Below the pieces are notes generated by a model. It was not told where the DNA came from. It made no database searches and worked only from the letters and a program-made list of their open reading frames with translations. The position numbers were made by a program, and so were the translations under genes. From Prevotella sp. (GTDB lineage Bacteria > Bacteroidota > Bacteroidia > Bacteroidales > Dysgonomonadaceae), in contig JAISES010000442.1 in NCBI GenBank assembly GCA_031263965.1, positions 1-5,393 of the forward strand: DNA of 5,393 nt, given 5' to 3'. This document shows positions 1 through 5,061 of the stretch, piece after piece (positions within the stretch are counted from its first letter, which is position 1; every line of letters starts with the position of its first letter).

Positions 1-533
1 ACAACGATAAGCTTCACCTTGTCCGGCTCGCATTTCTGCAATTGCTTTTCAAGAGAATCCATATCATTATGGCGGAATTTCAACTTTGTTGAAAACGAAA
101 CCCTGGCACCTTCAATGATTGAAGCATGATCCAATTCATCCCACAGGATATAGTCCTCACGCCCCGTAATACAGGATAAAACACCTTCGTTGACGCCAAA
201 GCCGGTAGAATAGACAACAGCATCTTCTTTACCTACAAATTTTGCCAGCTTTTTCTCCAACTCCACGTGTATATCGAGTGTTCCGTTCAGGAAACGCGAC
301 CCAGCCATACCTGTACCGTACTTTTTCACGGCATCGATGGCTGCTTCTTTTACTTTAGGGTGGTTAGTCAGTCCCAGATAGGCATTGGAGCCAAACATCA
401 GGACTTTTCTGCCATTGATGATTACTTCCGTGTCCTGATCGCTCTGGATTTGCCTAAAGTAAGGGTAGATTCCGGCGGCGCGCGTTAATCTTGCCGCATC
501 GAACCGATATAATTTATCAGTTAATAAACTCAT
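1..533 (-). CDS. spt: Serine palmitoyltransferase-like alpha-oxoamine synthase, N-terminal part (runs off window)
   Basis: This is a PLP-dependent fold-type I enzyme of the alpha-oxoamine synthase family. Members condense an amino acid with an acyl-CoA with loss of CO2; in Bacteroidetes the serine palmitoyltransferase member makes 3-ketosphinganine, the first step of sphingolipid synthesis. The gene reads leftwards from ATG (CAT at 531-533), and 177 residues lie in the window. Visible motifs are YPYFR (23-27), FGSNAYLGL (47-55), GTGMAGSRFLNGT (73-85), YSTGFGVN (108-115) and WDELDHASIIEG (131-142), whose His136 is at the family's PLP-stacking position. The catalytic lysine lies in the unseen C-terminal half, so activity cannot be judged. 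The YPYFR start and LMFGSNAYLGL block fit Bacteroidetes Spt better than BioF or Kbl, but those relatives share the fold. The family call is firm; the substrate assignment is inferred. Confidence 0.85.
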   Translation of the reverse strand, partial: MSLLTDKLYRFDAARLTRAAGIYPYFRQIQSDQDTEVIINGRKVLMFGSNAYLGLTNHPKVKEAAIDAVKKYGTGMAGSRFLNGTLDIHVELEKKLAKFVGKEDAVVYSTGFGVNEGVLSCITGREDYILWDELDHASIIEGARVSFSTKLKFRHNDMDSLEKQLQKCEPDKVKLIV

Positions 534-547
534 ATTCAATATTACAA

Positions 548-555
548 CAAATGTA
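548..555 (-). promoter_or_regulatory. Candidate -7 box for the spt-like gene
   Basis: Read on the minus strand this is TACATTTG, an exact match to the Bacteroidetes -7 consensus TAnnTTTG. It lies 14 nt upstream of the start codon at 533, which would give a very short leader. No TTTG-like -33 box is seen 19-21 nt further upstream; the nearest is a weak CTG at 580-578. Low confidence. Confidence 0.25.
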
Positions 556-610
556 TACTATTAGAATTGCGACCTGTCAGTTTTGGATTCTACTCACAAA
601 TTGCAGGCTG

Positions 611-618
611 CAAAATTA
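611..618 (-). promoter_or_regulatory. Alternative -7 box for the spt-like gene
   Basis: Read on the minus strand this is TAATTTTG, another exact TAnnTTTG match. It would give a leader of roughly 70 nt before the start codon at 533. No good -33 box is visible at the expected distance, so it could be chance in AT-rich DNA. Confidence 0.25.
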
Positions 619-642
619 GCTAAAAAAAATCATAAAGAAGAG

Positions 643-697
643 GATTTGATATAAATATTTTTAAAAAGGATAATTTAAGATAATCTTATATCAATTC
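643..697. repeat. Short AT-rich inverted repeat
   Basis: GATTTGATATAA (643-654) pairs with TTATATCAATTC (686-697) at 11 of 12 positions around a 31-nt spacer. It could be an operator-like dyad or chance in AT-rich DNA. No T-run follows on the minus or plus side in a way that would make it a clear terminator, and it lies upstream of both genes, where a terminator is not expected. Confidence 0.3.
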
Positions 698-724
698 TGC
701 CCGTGGTATATTGCTTTTTTTTCT

Positions 725-732
725 TAATTTTG
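725..732 (+). promoter_or_regulatory. Candidate -7 box for the LytM-like gene
   Basis: TAATTTTG matches the Bacteroidetes -7 consensus TAnnTTTG exactly. At the -33 position (703-705) only a weak GTG is present. If used, the transcript would start near 738 and carry the whole inverted-repeat element at 772-889 in its 5' leader. Confidence 0.25.
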
Positions 733-769
733 TGATTTAGTCTGATATATTGTCAAAATATACAAAATA

Positions 770-891
770 TTAGAAACTGTTTAAATTTTATAGCAAATCT
801 TTTTTATATGCTAAAAAGAGCATTAAAAATTGCTGAGAAGTCTTTTTCAAATCCTATAATAATTTTTCGCTAAAATTTAAACAGTTTCTTA
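770..891. mobile_element. MITE-like inverted-repeat element
   Basis: AGAAACTGTTTAAATTTT (772-789) is the perfect reverse complement of 872-889: 18 bp without mismatch, separated by 82 bp, with GC continuing outside a two-base bulge (793-794 with 869-870). If the terminal repeats are taken as 17 bp (773-789 and 872-888), the element is flanked on both sides by TTA (770-772 and 889-891), as a 3-bp target duplication would look. The interior has no reading frame. Long terminal inverted repeats, small size, no coding capacity and a short duplication are what a non-autonomous miniature element would show. The duplication is only three AT bases and may be chance, and the parent transposon is not identified. 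Confidence 0.45.
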
Positions 892-923
892 GTCTGAACA
901 GAGAAGGAAAGACCAAAAACTGA

Positions 924-1802
924 ATGGCAAAAAAGAAAAATAAACATAATTTCTGGAAGCGGTTACACTTCAAATACCGCCTTTCGGTAATGAACGAAAA
1001 TACATTGGAAGAAGTATGGAAGATAAATGCTTCCATATTTTCGGGCGCCGTGTTGCTTCTCATCTTTGCCGGCTTTCTTATTACGGTAACATCCGTTATT
1101 ATTATTGCTACTCCCATCCGTTACTACCTGCCGGGGTACCTCAACGCCGAGATACGTGAAAAGGCTATCAGAATGTCTTTCAGGGCAGATTCGCTGCAAG
1201 AACAAATTGACAATCAAAATATATACATAAACAATATGCAGGGTGTATTTGCCGGAAAAATATTAAATATAGATTCGGTAAAGACGACAATGGCAGATAC
1301 CGTATCCATTTCGGATACCGACCCGTCGCTTCAGAAATCGAAAGCCGAGCGCGAGTTTGTACAACGTTACGAAGAAGAGGAAAAATACAATCTGTCTGTT
1401 CTTCCGGCGCAGGTTACCGGCCCTGTCGAAAGCTTCATTTTTTACAAACCGGTGAACGGTTCTATTGCCGGCAAGTTCAATCCCTATAACAGACAATATG
1501 GTTTGGCTCTTAAAGTCTTATCGAAAGAAACCGTTCAATCCGTCATGGCCGGCACTGTCTTGTCTGCCAATTACGACATCAACGGCGGATACACTATCCG
1601 GATACAGCACAAAAACGGTTACGTTTCGGTGTATACAGGTAATTCCATGCTATTGAAACAGGCAGGAGACAAAGTGCGGACAGGTGAAGCGATCGCTGTT
1701 ACAGGAAGCGATGAAGATAAAAATTCCGGGACATTTGCAGGATTTGAACTTTGGTACAAAGGAAGCCCTGTAAATCCTGAAGACTTTATCCTGTTTAAAT
1801 AA
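924..1802 (+). CDS. Membrane-anchored degenerate LytM (M23-like) domain protein
   Basis: A 292-residue protein with a short, very basic cytoplasmic N-terminus (MAKKKNKHNFWKR), one membrane segment at about 38-63, a probably helical or coiled-coil stretch at about 75-107, an acidic linker, and a C-terminal LytM/M23-type beta fold at about 172-290. The fold is recognised from KPVNGSIAGKFNP, the VMAGTV turn, GGYTIRIQHKNGYVSVY, KQAGDKVRTGEAIAVTGS and FELWYKGSPVNPEDFI. M23 enzymes are zinc endopeptidases that cut peptidoglycan cross-bridges, using HxxxD, a middle His and HxH. By motif alignment these positions here are Gln191, Ala195, Gly239, Phe271 and Gly273, so no expected zinc ligand or catalytic His remains. 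It is therefore probably a non-catalytic LytM domain acting as a scaffold or activator, as EnvC and NlpD do; that role is inference. AAGGA lies at 904-908. dxr starts 15 bp after the stop, suggesting co-transcription. Confidence 0.85.
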   Translation: MAKKKNKHNFWKRLHFKYRLSVMNENTLEEVWKINASIFSGAVLLLIFAGFLITVTSVIIIATPIRYYLPGYLNAEIREKAIRMSFRADSLQEQIDNQNIYINNMQGVFAGKILNIDSVKTTMADTVSISDTDPSLQKSKAEREFVQRYEEEEKYNLSVLPAQVTGPVESFIFYKPVNGSIAGKFNPYNRQYGLALKVLSKETVQSVMAGTVLSANYDINGGYTIRIQHKNGYVSVYTGNSMLLKQAGDKVRTGEAIAVTGSDEDKNSGTFAGFELWYKGSPVNPEDFILFK

Positions 1803-1817
1803 AAATTACCGGATAAT

Positions 1818-2966
1818 ATGAAACGAAATATTGCAATACTTGGTTCAACGGGTTCCATCGGCACACAAGCTCTGGATGTGGTGCGCGAACATCCCGGACA
1901 ATTCGAAATATATGCGCTTACCGCTAACAACAACATAGATCTGCTCATAAAACAAGCCCGGGAGTTTCAGCCCGAAGTTGTGGTTATTGCCTGCGAGGAA
2001 AAATACAATCAACTGGAAGATGCCCTGCACGACCTGCCGGTAAAGGTATGGGCGGGAAGTGAGGCCATCGCTCAAGTAGTGGAAAGCCAGCCCATAGATA
2101 TGGTGCTTACGGCCATGGTGGGCTATTCGGGGCTGAAACCAACCATAAATGCCATAAAAGCGGGGAAGGCCATCGCTCTGGCAAACAAAGAAACACTGGT
2201 AGTGGCAGGCGAGTTGATAACAGGCCTTGCCATAGAAAATAAAGTTCCTGTTTTGCCTGTCGATTCCGAACATTCGGCGATCTTTCAGTGCCTGAACGGC
2301 GAACGATCCCCGATCGAGAAAATCATCCTTACGGCATCGGGAGGCCCGTTCCTCAATCACTCCCTGAAACAGTTGCAAAAAGTAACAAAGAAAGAAGCTT
2401 TGAACCATCCCAACTGGGATATGGGTGCAAAGGTCACTATAGATTCGGCCTCGTTGATGAACAAGGGACTGGAAATGATAGAGGCGAAGTGGCTGTTCGA
2501 TGTTAGTCCCGACCAGATAGAAGTTGTGGTTCATCCGCAATCGATCATACACTCCATGGTGCAATTCGAGGACTCGTCCATCATCGCTCAACTTGGACTG
2601 CCCGATATGCATCTGCCCATACAGTATGCGCTGGGTTATCCGGCACGCCTGAAATCGAATTTCGAACGTCTCGATTTCTTCAAGCTGAAAACGATGACTT
2701 TCGAAAAACCGGATACCGAACGTTTCCGCAACCTGTCTTTTGCTTTCGAAGCAGCAAAGGCAAAAGGAAACATGCCCTGCATCATGAACGCTGCCAACGA
2801 GATAGCCGTAGCCGCCTTCCTGCAAGACAAGATAGGATTCCTGGAAATGAGCGACGTGATCGAAAAAACAATGCAGAAAACAGCTTTCGTACAGGTTCCT
2901 ACATACGACGACTATGTACAAACCGATATAGAAGCCCGCTATATAGCACAGGAATTTATAAAGTAA
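1818..2966 (+). CDS. dxr: 1-deoxy-D-xylulose 5-phosphate reductoisomerase
   Basis: Dxr (IspC) is the cytoplasmic enzyme that rearranges and reduces 1-deoxy-D-xylulose 5-phosphate to 2-C-methyl-D-erythritol 4-phosphate with NADPH and a divalent metal, the committed step of the MEP isoprenoid pathway and the target of fosmidomycin. The 382 residues are full length for the family. An N-terminal NADPH-binding GSTGSIG sits at 9-15 and LANKETLV at 121-128. Metal ligands are Asp149 and Glu151 (PVDSEHSAIF) and Glu219. Substrate-binding residues are Ser174 (TASGGPF), His197 (HPNWDMG), and Ser210, Asn215 and Lys216 in IDSASLMNKGLE. HPQSIIHSMVQF (239-250) and NAANEIAVAAF (324-334) are also typical. All active-site positions are intact. 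It follows the LytM-like gene by 15 bp, with a weak GGA at 1811-1813, and is followed by a transposase remnant instead of directly by rseP. Confidence 0.98.
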   Translation: MKRNIAILGSTGSIGTQALDVVREHPGQFEIYALTANNNIDLLIKQAREFQPEVVVIACEEKYNQLEDALHDLPVKVWAGSEAIAQVVESQPIDMVLTAMVGYSGLKPTINAIKAGKAIALANKETLVVAGELITGLAIENKVPVLPVDSEHSAIFQCLNGERSPIEKIILTASGGPFLNHSLKQLQKVTKKEALNHPNWDMGAKVTIDSASLMNKGLEMIEAKWLFDVSPDQIEVVVHPQSIIHSMVQFEDSSIIAQLGLPDMHLPIQYALGYPARLKSNFERLDFFKLKTMTFEKPDTERFRNLSFAFEAAKAKGNMPCIMNAANEIAVAAFLQDKIGFLEMSDVIEKTMQKTAFVQVPTYDDYVQTDIEARYIAQEFIK

Positions 2967-2973
2967 ATAATTG

Positions 2974-3197
2974 ATGGCGCAATCATTATCTCAACTGTAT
3001 ATACATATTATCTTCCATACAAAAAGTAATGGAACAGATATGCAGGGTATTCAATCAGTCAGTCGCAAAAAGAAACCGTCAGGCAATATATTGAGAAACA
3101 AAAAGAGCATCATAAGAAACAGTCTTTTAAAGACGAATATATTGTATTTTTGCAGAATTATGGAGTTGAATACGACGAACGGTATTTATGGTACTGA
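2974..3197 (+). pseudogene. Internally deleted RAYT / IS200-like (Y1) transposase remnant
   Basis: Two pieces of one REP-associated tyrosine transposase are seen in different frames. The N-terminal piece starts at ATG 2974 (TTG at 2971 is in frame) and reads MAQSLSQLYIHIIFHTKSN to about 3030, the family's usual beginning. The C-terminal piece lies in another frame from about 3030-3042 to the TGA at 3195-3197. It reads YAGYSISQSQKETVRQYIE, continues KQKEHHKKQSF and KDEYIVFLQNYGVEYDERYL, and ends WY-stop, matching the family C-terminus, including the region of the catalytic Tyr (RQYIEKQKEHH). The middle, roughly 80 residues by memory of intact family members (about 150 or more residues), is missing, including the HUH metal-binding motif. 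The gene cannot encode an active transposase. It starts 7 bp after dxr, and the hairpin array begins 6 nt after its stop. These enzymes process single-stranded REP hairpins, so the neighbour is suggestive. Confidence 0.85.
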
Positions 3198-3203
3198 CAT
3201 ATT

Positions 3204-3284
3204 GCCCTTACAGGGCGTTTTACCGGATGCTCCGGATACACGGGGTGATACCCCGTGCTATGATACAACAGGCTTTCAGCCTGT
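3204..3284 (-). repeat. Three-hairpin module, copy 1 (inverted), with one extra hairpin
   Basis: Read on the minus strand: H1 at 3268-3284 is ACAGGCT-loop GAA-AGCCTGT; H2 at 3239-3257 is CACGGGGT-ATC-ACCCCGTG; H3 at 3204-3216 is GCCCT-GTA-AGGGC. Loop centres are 3276, 3248 and 3210, so spacings are 28 and 38 nt. All stems are perfect and all loops are three bases. A fourth perfect hairpin, CCGGA-GCA-TCCGG at 3223-3235 (centre 3229), lies exactly halfway between H2 and H3 and is not found in the other copies. Reading frames across this copy are by-products of the repeats. Confidence 0.85.
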
Positions 3285-3294
3285 ATACACATGT

Positions 3295-3374
3295 AACCCT
3301 GAAAGGGTTGGATAGTATAGCCCAAGGCAACGCCTTGGGGGAAATGCAGAAGGCAGGAAACGCTCTGTAAGAGC
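3295..3374 (+). repeat. Three-hairpin module, copy 2
   Basis: H1 at 3295-3309 is AACCCT-GAA-AGGGTT, H2 at 3321-3339 is CCCAAGGC-AAC-GCCTTGGG, and H3 at 3362-3374 is GCTCT-GTA-AGAGC. Loop centres 3302, 3330 and 3368 repeat the 28 and 38 nt spacings of copy 1. The H1-H2 linker ends TATAG and H3 is preceded by AAAC, as in the other copies. Copies 1 and 2 are arranged head to head and are exactly symmetric about position 3289. Confidence 0.85.
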
Positions 3375-3429
3375 AGCATAGAGAAGACCAAGAACAACCT
3401 ATTCGTAAGAAACAAAACACAAAGGAATG

Positions 3430-3507
3430 CCCTGAAAGGGTCGAATAACATAGACAGGGGCATCGCTCCTGGAAACAATAAAACAAATAAAAACACCCTG
3501 AAAGGGT
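3430..3507 (+). repeat. Three-hairpin module, copy 3
   Basis: H1 at 3430-3433 with 3437-3440 is CCCT-GAA-AGGG. H2 at 3455-3471 is CAGGGGC-ATC-GCTCCTG with one G-T wobble. H3 at 3495-3507 is ACCCT-GAA-AGGGT. Loop centres 3435, 3463 and 3501 again give 28 and 38 nt. H3 has loop GAA where copies 1 and 2 have GTA, but its flanks (AAAAC before, AATAT after) match copy 1 H3. The module ends 27 bp before the rseP start codon. The 55 bp between copies 2 and 3 (3375-3429) show nothing recognisable. Confidence 0.8.
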
Positions 3508-3534
3508 AATATAAATAACACTTTTAATTTTTTA

Positions 3535-4872
3535 ATGGAAACAATTTTAATCAAGGCACTGCAATTAATTCTGAGTTTATCGATACTGGTTGTAGTACAT
3601 GAGTTCGGCCATTTCCTTTTTGCCCGGATTTTCAAGATAAGAGTAGAAAAATTTTATCTTTTCTTCAACCCGTGGTTTTCCCTGTTTAAGTTTAAACCTA
3701 AAAACAGCGAAACCGAATACGGCATAGGCTGGCTCCCTCTTGGCGGCTATGTGAAAATATCGGGAATGATAGACGAATCGATGGATAAAGAGCAAATGGC
3801 TCAGCCGCCTCAACCATGGGAATTCCGCTCCAAACCGGCATGGCAACGCCTGTTGGTGATGGTAGGAGGTGTATTGTTCAACTTTATTCTTGCTATTTTC
3901 ATTTTTGCAATGATGCTGTTTGCATGGGGCGACAGCTATATACCGTTCAAAGCCGTAAAAACGGGTATGGAATTCCCTGCCGTGGCCAAAGAAGCCGGAT
4001 TTCAGGACAAGGATATTCTCATCAGCGCCGATGGTGAAGAACTTGCACATCGTGGAGGAATCGTTTACATGAACACTGTTATGCGCTTTATCGATGCCAA
4101 AGAAGTCGTAGTAGAACGCGATGGCAAAGAGGTAACGATAACCCTTCCCGAGGATTTTGCGGATAAAGCGATTGCAGACAAAGAAGTTCCTCCTTATTCG
4201 TTTTGGGTATCGCCCGTTGTAGATTCGGTTATTGCAAACAGCGGCGCCGGCAAAATAGGATTGACAAAAGGAGATAGTATCGTTGCAGTGAATAACGTTG
4301 CTGTAAAATCGAACGGCCAAGCTATACGTGAATTCAAAAAAGCCAATAAAGACTCGCTTGTCCAGGTATCATTCTATAGAGATACAACGCTGATAACGAC
4401 TGCTGCAAAGCTGGATAGCACCGGGGCATTGGGTTATTATCCTAAACTTGATCTGGCTTCGTTAATAAAAAAAGACGAATACGGATTCTTTGCCTCACTG
4501 CCTGCCGGAGCTGCTTTGGGAGTAAACACCTTGAAAGGTTATGTAGCACAGGCGCGCTTTGTATTCAGCAAGCAAGGAGTTAAGCAATTAAGCGGATTTG
4601 CCGGAATCGGGAACATGTTCCCTCCCGTTTGGGACTGGCATGCATTCTGGGCTATGACGGCTTTCCTGTCCATCATTCTGGCATTTATGAACATTCTGCC
4701 TATTCCTGCATTGGACGGAGGTCACATCATGTTCCTGCTCTACGAGGTCATTACCAGGCGGCAACCGGGTATGAAATTTATGGAATATGCGCAGATAGCA
4801 GGCATGTTGTTTATACTGCTCTTGCTCATCGTAGCCAACGGAAACGATATACTAAGGATATTTTTTAAATGA
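3535..4872 (+). CDS. rseP: RseP-type site-2 intramembrane zinc protease
   Basis: A polytopic inner-membrane M50 metalloprotease that makes the second cut in regulated intramembrane proteolysis; in E. coli it cleaves anti-sigma factor RseA and signal-peptide remnants. The 445 residues match the usual length of about 450. The zinc motif HEFGH is at 22-26 (His22, Glu23, His26) inside the first membrane segment (about 5-30). GIGWLPLGGYVKISGM (63-78) is the membrane-reentrant region, and GGVLFNF (111-117) begins the second helix (about 104-131). Two periplasmic PDZ domains span about 134-205 and 225-295. The third zinc ligand Asp394 is in NILPIPALDGGH (386-397), and a last helix lies at about 420-436. 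All catalytic residues are present. The start at 3535 has no Shine-Dalgarno sequence, only AT-rich DNA. The substrate here is not known from the sequence. Confidence 0.96.
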   Translation: METILIKALQLILSLSILVVVHEFGHFLFARIFKIRVEKFYLFFNPWFSLFKFKPKNSETEYGIGWLPLGGYVKISGMIDESMDKEQMAQPPQPWEFRSKPAWQRLLVMVGGVLFNFILAIFIFAMMLFAWGDSYIPFKAVKTGMEFPAVAKEAGFQDKDILISADGEELAHRGGIVYMNTVMRFIDAKEVVVERDGKEVTITLPEDFADKAIADKEVPPYSFWVSPVVDSVIANSGAGKIGLTKGDSIVAVNNVAVKSNGQAIREFKKANKDSLVQVSFYRDTTLITTAAKLDSTGALGYYPKLDLASLIKKDEYGFFASLPAGAALGVNTLKGYVAQARFVFSKQGVKQLSGFAGIGNMFPPVWDWHAFWAMTAFLSIILAFMNILPIPALDGGHIMFLLYEVITRRQPGMKFMEYAQIAGMLFILLLLIVANGNDILRIFFK

Positions 4873-5045
4873 AAAATTAAAAATTAAAAATTAAGAATTA
4901 AGAATTAAGAATTAAGAATTAAGAATGAAAAAATTAAGAATGAAGAATGAAGAATGAAGAATTTTCAGTTATAAGATACGAGATACAAGATACTAGATTT
5001 TTAATTTTTAATTCTTAATTCTTAATTCTTAATTCTTAATTCTTC
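4873..5045. repeat. Heptamer tandem array with long inverted repeat
   Basis: The gap is built of 7-bp units. The left arm has AAATTAA x3 (4874-4894), GAATTAA x4 (4895-4922), GAATGAA (4923-4929), an 8-bp AAAATTAA (4930-4937) and GAATGAA x3 (4938-4958). The middle has AGATACN x3 (4974-4994). The right arm has TTAATTT (5001-5007) and TTAATTC x5 (5008-5042), the reverse complement of the left unit. Positions 4889-4922 and 5008-5041 form a perfect 34-bp inverted repeat around an 85-nt loop. The array begins right after the rseP stop and ends 16 bp before metF. Similar heptamer repeats (STRR-like) are known from other bacteria. As RNA it could form a long A-U hairpin, but it lacks the GC-rich stem of a classic intrinsic terminator. 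Confidence 0.9.
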
Positions 5046-5061
5046 ACTACTTATTATAATT

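Larger units (their letters stand above)
534..923. other. AT-rich divergent intergenic region
   Basis: This 390-bp gap separates the leftward spt-like gene from the rightward LytM-like gene, so both promoters should lie here. No convincing coding sequence is present; a short minus-strand reading frame entering from the right is antisense to the next gene and has no recognisable motif. The region holds a MITE-like inverted repeat (about 770-891), a weaker inverted repeat (643-697) and three matches to the Bacteroidetes -7 consensus TAnnTTTG, none with a convincing -33 box at the right distance. In DNA this AT-rich, one such match is expected by chance. Confidence 0.7.

Noticed and set aside
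267..488. Plus-strand 73-codon frame within the spt-like gene
   Set aside because: It lies opposite the conserved coding sequence of the minus-strand enzyme and shows no motif.
1845..2921. Long minus-strand frame (358 codons) opposite dxr
   Set aside because: It is antisense to a complete, well-conserved dxr. Its composition (many Cys, His, Phe, Tyr) is that of a shadow frame and it has no recognisable domain.
2971..3370. Plus-strand reading frames across the RAYT remnant and hairpins (114 and 60 codons)
   Set aside because: The first continues the N-terminal RAYT piece out of frame into repeats; the second is translated palindromes. Neither has a protein motif beyond the RAYT start.
3204..3507. 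Hairpins as a set of intrinsic terminators or a CRISPR array
   Set aside because: The stems are not directly followed by T-runs, and there are no identical direct repeats with unique spacers of uniform length; the units differ in sequence and are palindromic.
3158..3635. Minus-strand reading frames of 78-112 codons across the hairpin array
   Set aside because: They translate the palindromic repeats into recurring PFQG/PFRV-like peptides, typical of spurious frames over such repeats, and part overlaps rseP.
3577..4320. Minus-strand frame (247 codons) opposite rseP
   Set aside because: Shadow of rseP, rich in Tyr, Phe and Asn, with no domain signature.
4873..5045. Heptamer array as a CRISPR or a replication-origin iteron array
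   Set aside because: Units are 7 bp and contiguous without spacers; no replication protein gene or DnaA-box pattern accompanies them.
5055..5060. TATAAT just before metF as a -10 box
   Set aside because: It ends one base before the start codon, so transcription from it would begin inside the gene; it also does not match the Bacteroidetes -7 consensus.
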